Assembly: GCA_910575495.1 (NCBI GenBank)
Contig: CAJTFS010000001.1
Location: forward strand, 372,001-436,000
Direction: 5' to 3'
DNA length: 64,000 nt
Source: Bacteroidales bacterium
Lineage (GTDB): Bacteria; Bacteroidota; Bacteroidia; Bacteroidales; Rikenellaceae
The first letter of the stretch is position 1, and the number at the start of each line of letters is the position of its first letter. This document shows positions 9,524 through 17,120 of the stretch, piece by piece. Both the position numbers and the translations under genes were made by a program. The notes beneath the pieces were generated by a model that saw only the letters and a list, made by a program, of their open reading frames with translations, was not told the DNA's origin and ran no database searches.

Positions 9524-9564
9524 AAAACCCGCAGCATGAATTTTTGCGTCATGCTGCGGGTTTT
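9524..9564. terminator. Bidirectional terminator between pth and the MATE gene
   Basis: A 15-base perfect stem (AAAACCCGCAGCATG with its complement) around an 11-nt loop gives T-runs on both strands. It sits between the convergent genes pth (+) and the MATE pump (-), so it can end both transcripts. Confidence 0.9.
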
Positions 9565-9596
9565 TCCATACGTACCGCTCAAAGAAAATTCCGTTC

Positions 9597-10937
9597 TCAA
9601 CTTCTCCGCCGCCAATAGACCCCGAGCGCCAGCATGGTGAGGGTTTCGGAAAGCGGCATGGCCAACCAGATGCCGGGCGTACCGCACAGACGGGGTAGCA
9701 AAACGAAAGCGGGGACAAGGAAGAAGAATCCGCGCAAAAGAGCGAAAAACGTTGCCGGACGCACCCGTTCGAGACTTTGGTAATAGCCGATGGCGGCGAG
9801 GTTGACGACGAAGCAGACGAATCCGGCAGCGAAGAGCGGAAAACCCTCAACGGCGAGCCGGGCCGCCGCCGTTTCCAACGGCAGAAACAGCCCGACCAGC
9901 AGCTGCGGACACCCCACGAAAGCCAGCGCGACCGACCCGCCGCAAAAAACAGCCGTGGCAAGGGCGACACGCTGTACCGCGGCAACCCGGTCGAGACGGG
10001 CGGCTCCGAAGTTGAAGCTGACGATCGGCTGGGCCGACTGGGCCACAGCATTGCCTATCATGAAAACGAACGGCGCATAGTAGCAGGCTATGCCGAACGC
10101 CCCCACACCGTCGTCGCCCAAGTAGTGCATGAAGACCAGATTGCCGGTGAACATCAGCACGGCCATCGTCGCCTCGCCCAACATGGCCGACGCCCCGATG
10201 CGGCACTGGTAACCAATGTTACGCAAGGTGAGACGCAGGCTTTTACGGCTGGCTTTGAGAGGATAAAACCGCAATGTCCGAGCCCGACGGAAAAGATAGA
10301 CCCCGACGATTGTGCCTCCTATGGCTACGGCCAGGGTCGACGCGAGCGCCGCTCCGAAGACGCCCCACCCCAACGGAAAGACGAAGAACCAGTCGAGCAC
10401 GACGTTGACCAATGCCGAAACGACGCTGCACCACATGGCCAGACGGGGCGCGCCGTCCAGACGCACGACGAACAATCCCACGGCGACCCACATCTGAGGA
10501 ACCAGTGCCGGAACGAAACCCCACAGATAATCGACGACCATGGGCAACAGATGCTCCGACGACCCGAGCCACGCAGCAACAGGGCGCACGAAACCAAGAA
10601 TCAAGGACGAACAGACCAACGTAACAAGGGTGACGAACAAAAGCGCCTGCGTGACGTTGATGCGCGCAGCCTTGATCTGCTGCCGGGCGAGATGGATCGA
10701 TGCAACGACCGAACAGCCGGCTCCGACCATCAGTCCGAAGCCCGTGAAGAGCATCAGCAGCGGAATGCAGATGTTGATGGCGGCGATGCCGTCGCTGCCG
10801 ACCCCATGGCCGACAAAAATGCCGTCGGCGACCGTGACGGCCGAGATGCTGAGCATACCCAGCAGCGTGGGAACGAAAAACTTGCGGAACAGGCGGCCGA
10901 CATGTTCCGTCCCGAGGTCCAATGCGTCTCTTTCCAT
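9597..10937 (-). CDS. MATE family multidrug efflux transporter
   Basis: 446 aa with about 12 hydrophobic segments in two six-helix halves, the MatE architecture. The opening LGTEHVGRLFRKFFVPTL and the helix-1 region ADGIFVGHGVG followed by GIAAINICIP match the MepA/DinF branch. It would export cationic drugs or metabolites in exchange for Na+ or H+. It has its own promoter (11071-11102) and a roughly 125-nt leader with a terminator-like hairpin, unlike most genes in this window, suggesting regulated read-through. The substrate cannot be deduced from the sequence. Confidence 0.92.
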   Translation of the reverse strand: MERDALDLGTEHVGRLFRKFFVPTLLGMLSISAVTVADGIFVGHGVGSDGIAAINICIPLLMLFTGFGLMVGAGCSVVASIHLARQQIKAARINVTQALLFVTLVTLVCSSLILGFVRPVAAWLGSSEHLLPMVVDYLWGFVPALVPQMWVAVGLFVVRLDGAPRLAMWCSVVSALVNVVLDWFFVFPLGWGVFGAALASTLAVAIGGTIVGVYLFRRARTLRFYPLKASRKSLRLTLRNIGYQCRIGASAMLGEATMAVLMFTGNLVFMHYLGDDGVGAFGIACYYAPFVFMIGNAVAQSAQPIVSFNFGAARLDRVAAVQRVALATAVFCGGSVALAFVGCPQLLVGLFLPLETAAARLAVEGFPLFAAGFVCFVVNLAAIGYYQSLERVRPATFFALLRGFFFLVPAFVLLPRLCGTPGIWLAMPLSETLTMLALGVYWRRRS

Positions 10938-11064
10938 AAACCGAAATTGCTGTCATTCACCGGCGGGCACAAAAAAGGCCGGACAAGCGTCGTGGTTTTA
11001 CCCAGTCATCTTATCCGGCCGTGTATGCGACCCTCCGATGAGGATTACAAAACTCCTTTCTATT
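10938..11064 (-). promoter_or_regulatory. Untranslated leader of MATE gene with attenuator-like hairpin
   Basis: Between the predicted start of transcription (about 11064) and the MATE start codon lies a leader with a small hairpin CCTCATCGGAGG, then an 11-bp stem (11010-11020 paired with 10977-10987, one G-U) immediately followed by six U (10976-10971). This is a terminator placed before the gene, the arrangement of a transcription attenuator or riboswitch. I could not match it to a known riboswitch class by eye. Confidence 0.55.
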
Positions 11065-11070
11065 TCGGTG

Positions 11071-11102
11071 CAAAGATAGCAAATATTTCCCGCCCGGCCA
11101 AA
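11071..11102 (-). promoter_or_regulatory. Promoter of the MATE gene
   Basis: On the - strand the sequence is TTTG (11102-11099), exactly 20 nt, then TATCTTTG (11078-11071): a textbook Bacteroidetes vegetative promoter. It lies just after the end of the S4-domain gene. Confidence 0.85.
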
Positions 11103-11104
11103 CG

Positions 11105-11500
11105 CTACTCCTCGTCGTAATAAATCCCGTCCATCAGCTCGTCGAGGTCGCGGCGCTCCTTCTTGGTCGGACGCCCGGTGCCGCGGTCGCGGAAGACGAA
11201 GATGGTTTCGCGCGGCACGTTGAGCTTGTCGAGCTCCTCCTGCGGCGTGATGTTGAGGCAGTAATCGGGCACGTTCTTGGCGGGCTGGCGGCTCGAAACC
11301 AGGTCGAGCACCTTATAGGAATAGGTCACCTGCTGGCGCCGCACTTCGATGCGGTCGCCGATCTTCACCTCGCGCGAGGGCTTGGCATAGGCCCCGTCGA
11401 CCGTGACCTTGTTGTTGCGGATGGCGTCGGCCGCATCGCTGCGGGTCTTGAAAACCCGCACGGCCCACAAATATTTGTCCAAACGGATAGCGTCTGCCAT
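11105..11500 (-). CDS. hslR: S4-domain RNA-binding protein, Hsp15-like
   Basis: 131 aa. The S4 RNA-binding domain covers about residues 5-65 (IRLDKYLWAVRVFKTRSDAA, then VTVDGAYAKPSREVKIGDRI), the layout of Hsp15/HslR, which in E. coli rescues 50S subunits carrying stalled nascent chains. The tail is charged (RGTGRPTKKERRDLDELM), as in Bacteroidetes homologues. It follows ftsW on the same strand, separated by 87 bases of ATTCACAATT repeats, so it may be read from the division cluster. The symbol is by homology; the substrate is not shown here. Confidence 0.85.
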   Translation of the reverse strand: MADAIRLDKYLWAVRVFKTRSDAADAIRNNKVTVDGAYAKPSREVKIGDRIEVRRQQVTYSYKVLDLVSSRQPAKNVPDYCLNITPQEELDKLNVPRETIFVFRDRGTGRPTKKERRDLDELMDGIYYDEE

Positions 11501-11504
11501 TTCA

Positions 11505-11592
11505 ATTCACAATTTAGAATTCACAATTCATAATCGGAACCGACCAATTCGTTCACCAAGCAATTATGAATTGTGAATTATGAATTTTTAAT
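11505..11592. repeat. ATTCACAATT spacer repeats
   Basis: Several direct and inverted copies of ATTCACAATT / AATTGTGAAT lie between ftsW and the S4-domain gene. The same short AT-rich units occur at 8171-8196, 15600-15676 and 36150-36174, always in gene junctions of this otherwise GC-rich region. Confidence 0.7.
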
Positions 11593-12832
11593 TCCCGTAC
11601 AATGTTTCGCCCTTGGGCGTGTCGTGCGACTTCTCGTCGTTCTGACGGCTGACGCTGAGGATCATGCCCAGGGCAATGGCCGTGAAGAGCACGGCCGAAC
11701 CGCCGCGCGAAATGAGCGGCAGGGTCTGCCCGGTCTCGGGACACATATTGACCGTGACCATGATGTGCAGCAGCGCCTGGCAGGTGATCTGCAAGGCGAG
11801 GCCCAGCACGAGCAGCCCGGGGAAAGCCGTGCCGCAACGCCGGAAAATCTCGATCGCGCGGAAGAATATCCACAAGTAGAGCATCAACAGCACGACGGCC
11901 AGCAACAATCCGTACTCCTCGACGAAAAAGGCGAAGGCATAGTCGCTCTCGGGGTGGATCATCTCCACGCGCATGGCGCTCTGCCCGGCCCCCTCGCCGA
12001 AGATGCCGCCGTTGTGGATGGCGATCATCGAACGCTCGGTGTCGGTGAGGTAATCGATCGGCTTTTCGGTCTGCGGCTCCGACCAGAGGCGGACCCAGGT
12101 GTCGAACCTATTGCCGGCGGTCCCGCCGCGCCCCAGGTTGAGCTGGGTGGCCAGCACGGCTGCGGCGACGGCCCAAGCCAGCAGCTTGAGCAGCTCGCCG
12201 AAACGCACGCGCCCGATGAGCATCATGACCCACGACGCCAGGAAAACGAGCAGCGCCGACGAGAAGTGGGCCGGAAAAATGACCAGACAGGCGACCAGCA
12301 CGGGCATCAGAATGGGCCACGTGCCCTCGCGCCAGATCTTCTGCTGCGGGGGCGTCGTCCAGGTCCAGAACTTCCACGAAGGCACGATGCGTATCTTGTC
12401 GATCTTCGACTGGCGCCCGGCGAGCTGCTGGGCCAGAAAAAGCACCGTAGCGACCTTCAGCGCCTCGGAGGGCTGGAACTGGATGGGGCCGAGCGGAATC
12501 CAGCGTGCCGCGCCGTTGATCGACACCCCGATGAAATAGACCGCCACGGTGGCCAGCACCGAGAGAAAGTAGACCGGCCGCGCGAAGAAGTTGTAGACCC
12601 GGCTGTTGATGCGCTGCACCACGAGCATGGCGAAAAGGCTGCCGCCGAGCACGGTGAACTGCGACCGCAGGAAATGGGCCGTCGAACGCGCCGTATGGGC
12701 GTCGTAGGCCATCTTGGCCGTGGAGGAATAGACCACCAGCACGGAGATGGTGGCGAGCGTGGCGATGATGACCCACAGCACGCGGTCACCCGTGAAAGGC
12801 CGCCAACCGTGCGGCTCGGCAACGTCGTTCAT
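11588..12832 (-). CDS. ftsW: Cell division lipid II polymerase FtsW
   Basis: 414 aa with about ten membrane segments of the SEDS family. Recognisable landmarks are LVVYSSTAKMAY near residue 35, NGAARWIPLGPIQFQPSEALK at about 107-127 (split here only by convention), an extracellular loop with HPESDYAFAFFVEE at about 298-311 and PLISRGGSAVLF near the last helix, the FtsW/RodA signature. It polymerises septal glycan with the class B PBP encoded upstream. It starts one base after the murD stop codon, so it is co-translated with murD. Unlike the Bacteroides arrangement, murG, murC, ftsQ, ftsA and ftsZ do not follow. Confidence 0.95.
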   Translation of the reverse strand: MNDVAEPHGWRPFTGDRVLWVIIATLATISVLVVYSSTAKMAYDAHTARSTAHFLRSQFTVLGGSLFAMLVVQRINSRVYNFFARPVYFLSVLATVAVYFIGVSINGAARWIPLGPIQFQPSEALKVATVLFLAQQLAGRQSKIDKIRIVPSWKFWTWTTPPQQKIWREGTWPILMPVLVACLVIFPAHFSSALLVFLASWVMMLIGRVRFGELLKLLAWAVAAAVLATQLNLGRGGTAGNRFDTWVRLWSEPQTEKPIDYLTDTERSMIAIHNGGIFGEGAGQSAMRVEMIHPESDYAFAFFVEEYGLLLAVVLLMLYLWIFFRAIEIFRRCGTAFPGLLVLGLALQITCQALLHIMVTVNMCPETGQTLPLISRGGSAVLFTAIALGMILSVSRQNDEKSHDTPKGETLYGN

Positions 12833-12833
12833 A

Positions 12834-14180
12834 TCAATGCTGATTTACCCAATTCTTGAACATCTCGCCGCGGTGCTCGTAGTTCTTGAAAAGGTCGAAC
12901 GAAGCACAGGCGGGCGACAACAGCACCGCATCGCCGGGACGTGCGGCGGCCTTGGCCGCGGTCATGGCCGCCTCGAACGAATCGACGGAGACCACATCGG
13001 GCACGACGCCCGAAAACTCGCCCACCAGCTTGGCGTTGTCCAGCCCCATGCAGACCAGCGTGTGCACCTTCTGCCGCGCGAACTCCTTCAAAGGGCCGTA
13101 GTCGTTGCCCTTGTCCGTACCGCCGGCGATCCACACCAGCGGGCGTTTCATGCTTTCGAGGGCATACCACACCGAGTCGACGTTGGTAGCCTTCGAATCG
13201 TTGATCCACAGCACGCCCTGCTTCTCGGCCACCGGTTCGAGCCGGTGTTCGACGGGCGCGAAGTCGTAGAGCGACTTGCGGATCTTCGCCGGAGCCACGC
13301 CGGCGGCCAGCGTCGCGAGCGCCGCAGCCATGGCATTGTAGGCGTTGTGAAGTCCGGCGATGCGTATCTTCGACATGTCGATCTCGACCGACTCCTTGCC
13401 TGCTGCAGCCGTAAACTTGCCGTCGCACAGAAAGGCGTCGCCCGCACCGCTCGCCACAGCATTGCGCGCCGCGAAAGGCAGCTGCCGCATCCGCAGGTCG
13501 TACTTGGGCAGCTGCTGCCGGATCGTCTCGTCATCGCCCGAATAGACGAACCAGTCGCGCGAAGTCTGATTCTGCGTGATGCGCATCTTCGAGTCGACGT
13601 AGTTCCGGAAGCAATGATCGTAGCGGTCGAGGTGGTCGGGCGTGATATTCATCAGCACCCCGATGTGGGCACGGAAACGGTACATGCCGTCGAGCTGGAA
13701 CGAACTCAGCTCCAGCACATACCAGTCGTAGTCGCCCGTGGCCACCGAGTAGGCGAAGCTCTCGCCGATATTGCCGCCCAGAGCCACGTTCAGCCCGGCG
13801 TCGCGCATGATCTTGTAGATGAGCGACGTGGTGGTCGTCTTGCCGTTCGATCCGGTGATGCAGATGCACCGCGCCTTGCCCATGTAGCGCCCTGCGAATT
13901 CGATCTCGGAGATGACCGGAATGCCCGCCGCGCGGATTTTCCGCACGATGGGCGCCGTCTCGGGTATGCCCGGCGACTTGACCACCTCCGTGGCGGCAAG
14001 GATGCGTTCCTCGCTGTGGCCCCCTTCCTCGTAGGGCACCTGCCATTCGTCGAGCTTCTGCTTGTAGCGGTCGGCGATGCGGCCGCTGTCGGAGAGGAAG
14101 ACTCCGAAACCTTTCTTTTTGGCGAGGATTGCCGAGCCGTAGCCGCTGATGCCTCCGCCCAATACGACAATGTTTTTCAT
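12834..14180 (-). CDS. murD: UDP-MurNAc-L-Ala--D-Glu ligase
   Basis: 448 aa, standard length. It adds D-glutamate to UDP-MurNAc-L-alanine in the cytoplasm. The N-terminal Rossmann segment is VVLGGGISGYG (residues 5-15), the ATP loop is GSNGKTT (110-116), and the central domain contains NITPDHLDRY and the C-terminal ligase domain HRLEPV and NDSKATN. It lies between mraY and ftsW on the same strand. The 163 bases separating it from mraY hold a REP-like palindrome, an insertion inside an otherwise tight cluster. Confidence 0.97.
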   Translation of the reverse strand: MKNIVVLGGGISGYGSAILAKKKGFGVFLSDSGRIADRYKQKLDEWQVPYEEGGHSEERILAATEVVKSPGIPETAPIVRKIRAAGIPVISEIEFAGRYMGKARCICITGSNGKTTTTSLIYKIMRDAGLNVALGGNIGESFAYSVATGDYDWYVLELSSFQLDGMYRFRAHIGVLMNITPDHLDRYDHCFRNYVDSKMRITQNQTSRDWFVYSGDDETIRQQLPKYDLRMRQLPFAARNAVASGAGDAFLCDGKFTAAAGKESVEIDMSKIRIAGLHNAYNAMAAALATLAAGVAPAKIRKSLYDFAPVEHRLEPVAEKQGVLWINDSKATNVDSVWYALESMKRPLVWIAGGTDKGNDYGPLKEFARQKVHTLVCMGLDNAKLVGEFSGVVPDVVSVDSFEAAMTAAKAAARPGDAVLLSPACASFDLFKNYEHRGEMFKNWVNQH

Positions 14181-14204
14181 AATGCGTCGAATCTTATTTC
14201 CGTC

Positions 14205-14312
14205 CGTTTGCAGGCCGGAGCCTGCGGAGCGCGCCCGGCTGAGAGCCGGGTTCCGAAAAGAGTCTGCAGACCCGCAGGGCGGGCCTCCGCCGGGGGAGGC
14301 TGCGGCCTGCTG
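14205..14312. repeat. REP/BIME-like palindromic element between mraY and murD
   Basis: Two GC-rich hairpins: CCCGGCT-gag-AGCCGGG and a palindrome around GGGCCTCCGCCGGGGGAGG. Related units occur near 20.95, 24.6, 27.0, 28.5, 46.5 and 49.83 kb. Confidence 0.7.
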
Positions 14313-14343
14313 CGGATGCGGACGATTGTTCCTTCGGTTTGCC

Positions 14344-15588
14344 CTATCGTATCTTCAGCGTCACCAGCGTCAAGGCCGCCAACAGCAGCGAGAGAATCCA
14401 GAAACGGATGACGATCTTGGTTTCGAATATGCCTTTCTTCTGATAGTGGTGGTGTACGGGCGACATGAGGAAAATCCGGCGTCCCTCGCCGTACTTGCGC
14501 TTCGTATACTTGAAGTAGGCCACCTGCAGCATCACCGAGCAGCTTTCGACCAGGAAGATGCCGCACAGCAGCGGCAGCAGCAGCTCCTTGCGGATGCAGA
14601 GGGCGAATACGGCGATGATGCCGCCGATGGAGAGCGAACCCGTGTCGCCCATGAAGATCTGCGCCGGGAAAGAGTTGTACCACAGAAAGCCCACCAGTGC
14701 GCCGACCATGGCGAACGCAAAGACCACCAGCTCGCCGCTTTGGGGGATGTACATGATATTGAGGTAGTCGGCATAGACGATGTGGCCCGAGAGGTAGGCC
14801 AGCACGGCCAGCACCATGACGATCGGCACCGAGACGCCCGTCGCCAGACCGTCGAGACCGTCGGTGAGGTTGGCGCCGTTCGACACGGCCGTCACCACCA
14901 GAATGGCCACCAGCACGTAGAGCAGCCACGTGGCGATGTCGCGGCCGCCGGTCATCCAGCCGTAGTCGAACTCGTTGTCCTTGATGAAGGGGATGGTCGT
15001 CTTGGTGGTTTTGGTGCTCTCGGAGCTGAGCAGCAGGTTCTGCCGGACGCTCTGTTCGACCGAACCGTCGGCATTGACATAGACGGTCTCGACGGGCTGC
15101 GTGATCTTCTCGCGCACCGCAATGTCGGGCGAAAGCCACATGGCGGCGCCGACGATGATGCCCAGTCCGACCTGCCCCACGATCTTGAAGCGACCCTTGA
15201 GCCCCTCCTTGCGGTGGCGGAAGACCTTGATGTAGTCGTCCAGACCGCCGATCAGCCCGAGCCACACGGTCGACACGAGCAGCAGCTGGATGTAGATGTT
15301 GTCCAGGCGCCCGAACAGCAGCGTCGGCACCAGAATGGCCAGCAGGATGATCAGTCCGCCCATGGTGGGGGTGCCGCGCTTCTGGAGCTGTCCTTCGAGC
15401 CCCAGGTCGCGGATCTCCTCGCCGATCTGCTGGCGGCGCAGGAAGTCGATGATCGAGCGTCCGAAGATGACGGCGATGAGCAGCGCAAGGATGACGGCCC
15501 CCGCCGCACGGAACGAAATGTACTGGAACATGCCCGAACCGGGAAAGTCGTAGGCCTGATCGAGATAACGGAACAGATGGTAGAACAT
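14344..15588 (-). CDS. mraY: Phospho-MurNAc-pentapeptide transferase MraY
   Basis: 414 aa, ten predicted helices. It transfers phospho-MurNAc-pentapeptide to undecaprenyl phosphate, making lipid I. The family motifs are clear: [11 protein letters not shown] near residue 70, [20 protein letters not shown] near 135-155 with the catalytic aspartates, [12 protein letters not shown] near 240, and [11 protein letters not shown] near 315 followed by [12 protein letters not shown] roughly 50-residue loop between the DDYIK helix and the TDGLDGL motif (ending in VEQSVRQN) is typical of Bacteroidetes enzymes. It follows murE after 67 bases of ATTCACAATT repeats. Confidence 0.97.
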   Translation of the reverse strand: MFYHLFRYLDQAYDFPGSGMFQYISFRAAGAVILALLIAVIFGRSIIDFLRRQQIGEEIRDLGLEGQLQKRGTPTMGGLIILLAILVPTLLFGRLDNIYIQLLLVSTVWLGLIGGLDDYIKVFRHRKEGLKGRFKIVGQVGLGIIVGAAMWLSPDIAVREKITQPVETVYVNADGSVEQSVRQNLLLSSESTKTTKTTIPFIKDNEFDYGWMTGGRDIATWLLYVLVAILVVTAVSNGANLTDGLDGLATGVSVPIVMVLAVLAYLSGHIVYADYLNIMYIPQSGELVVFAFAMVGALVGFLWYNSFPAQIFMGDTGSLSIGGIIAVFALCIRKELLLPLLCGIFLVESCSVMLQVAYFKYTKRKYGEGRRIFLMSPVHHHYQKKGIFETKIVIRFWILSLLLAALTLVTLKIR

Positions 15589-15599
15589 AATAATGCAAA

Positions 15600-15676
15600 A
15601 TTAAAAATTCACAATTCACGATTTTCCGGCATCGGGGTCGATTGTGAATCTTGAATTATGAATTGTGAATTGTCGA
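15600..15676. repeat. ATTCACAATT spacer repeats between murE and mraY
   Basis: Direct and inverted copies of the AATTGTGAAT unit flank a short GC-rich core. They match the units at 11505-11592 and overlap the 3' end of murE. Confidence 0.65.
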
Positions 15677-17116
15677 AAATGCCTTGCGCACCTCCTCGCG
15701 GTCGTCGAAACGGCGTTTTTCGGTGCCGATGATCTGGTAGTCTTCGTGCCCCTTGCCCGCCACGAGCACGACATCGCCCGGCTTGGCCAGCATCGCGGCC
15801 GTGCGGATGGCCTCGGCACGGTCGACGATGCGCAGATAGCGGGCCGCGGGGTCGAGTCCGGCCGTCATTTCGTCGAGAATGGCTTCGGGCGACTCATGGC
15901 GCGGGTTGTCGGAGGTGAAGATCGCCGTGGTGGCGTGTTTCACCGCAATGGCCGCCATTTCGGGCCGTTTCGTCCGGTCGCGGTCGCCGCCGCAGCCGCA
16001 CACCACGATCAGCTGCCGGTCCGGCGTGCGGGTCTGCTCGATGGTGCGGATCACGTTTTCCAGCGCATCGGGCGTGTGGGCATAGTCGACCACGGCCATC
16101 GTGCCGTCGTTCGCGCGCACGACCTCGAAGCGTCCCGGCACGGAGCGCAGGGAGCTCAGACAGCGCAGCACCTCGTCGCGCCCGAAGCCCAGCAGCCGGG
16201 CGGCACCGTAGACCATCAGCAGGTTGCAGGCGTTGAACTGCCCCGGCAGCGCGACCCACACTTCGCGGTCGTCGATGCGCAGCAGCATGCCGTCGAGATG
16301 CTGTTCGATGATCTTGCACCGGAAGTCGGCCATCGACCGCAGCGAACAGGTCGCCACCCGGGCCGCCGTGTTCTGCACCATCACGCGGCCGTTGCGGTCG
16401 TCGATGTTGGTCAGCGCGAAAGCGTCGGCCGGCAGCGCATCGAAGAAGCTCTGCTTGGCTTTGATGTAGGCGGCGAAAGTCTTGTGGAAATCGAGATGGT
16501 CGCGCGTGATGTTGGAAAAGAGACCACCGGCAAAGTGCAGCCCCCGGGTGCGTTCCTGCACGAGAGCGTGCGACGAACACTCCATGAAGCAGTATTCGCA
16601 CCCGGCGTCGACCATCTCGCGCATCATGGCGTTGAGCCGGATGGAGTCGGGCGTGGTGTGGGTGGCCTCGACGCTGCGGTCGTCGATCTTGTAGACCACC
16701 GTCGAGACAAGCCCCGCCTTATGGCCCATGGCGCGCATCAGGTCGTAGAGCAGCGTGGCGGTCGTCGTCTTGCCGTTGGTGCCGGTGATGCCCACCAGCT
16801 TCAGCTCGCAGCTCGGATGGTCGTAGAAGGCCGCAGCCATGTCGGCCATGGCACCGGCGGGATCGTCGACCTCCGCATAGGCCACACCCTCGGCCAGCGT
16901 CGCCGGCAGGCGGCTGCAGACCACGGCCGCGGCGCCCTTTTCCACGGCGGCCGGGATGAAGTCGTGGCCGTCGCATTGCGTACCCGGCACGGCGAAGAAA
17001 CATGCACCCGGCTCCACAGCGCGCGAATCGTAGACGAGCGTCCCGATTTCCACACCGCCGTCGCCGTGCAACTTGCGCACCTGCGTGCCTTCCAACAATT
17101 CGAAAAGATGTTTCAT
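15656..17116 (-). CDS. murE: UDP-MurNAc-tripeptide ligase MurE
   Basis: 486 aa. The ATP loop GTNGKTT is at residues 112-118, and the motif DNPRHE near 405 is the signature of enzymes adding meso-diaminopimelate, so the wall is predicted to be of the diaminopimelate type. The substrate-carbamoylated lysine region, HKTFAAYIKAK near 215-225, is present. The gene begins 4 nt after the ftsI-type gene ends and is probably translated from the same mRNA. Confidence 0.97.
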   Translation of the reverse strand: MKHLFELLEGTQVRKLHGDGGVEIGTLVYDSRAVEPGACFFAVPGTQCDGHDFIPAAVEKGAAAVVCSRLPATLAEGVAYAEVDDPAGAMADMAAAFYDHPSCELKLVGITGTNGKTTTATLLYDLMRAMGHKAGLVSTVVYKIDDRSVEATHTTPDSIRLNAMMREMVDAGCEYCFMECSSHALVQERTRGLHFAGGLFSNITRDHLDFHKTFAAYIKAKQSFFDALPADAFALTNIDDRNGRVMVQNTAARVATCSLRSMADFRCKIIEQHLDGMLLRIDDREVWVALPGQFNACNLLMVYGAARLLGFGRDEVLRCLSSLRSVPGRFEVVRANDGTMAVVDYAHTPDALENVIRTIEQTRTPDRQLIVVCGCGGDRDRTKRPEMAAIAVKHATTAIFTSDNPRHESPEAILDEMTAGLDPAARYLRIVDRAEAIRTAAMLAKPGDVVLVAGKGHEDYQIIGTEKRRFDDREEVRKAFSTIHNS

Positions 17117-17120
17117 AGCT

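Noticed and set aside
10938..11064. Known riboswitch (ZTP, preQ1, guanidine, SAM) before the MATE gene
   Set aside because: I compared the leader by eye with the core motifs of these classes and found no convincing match, so no class is assigned.
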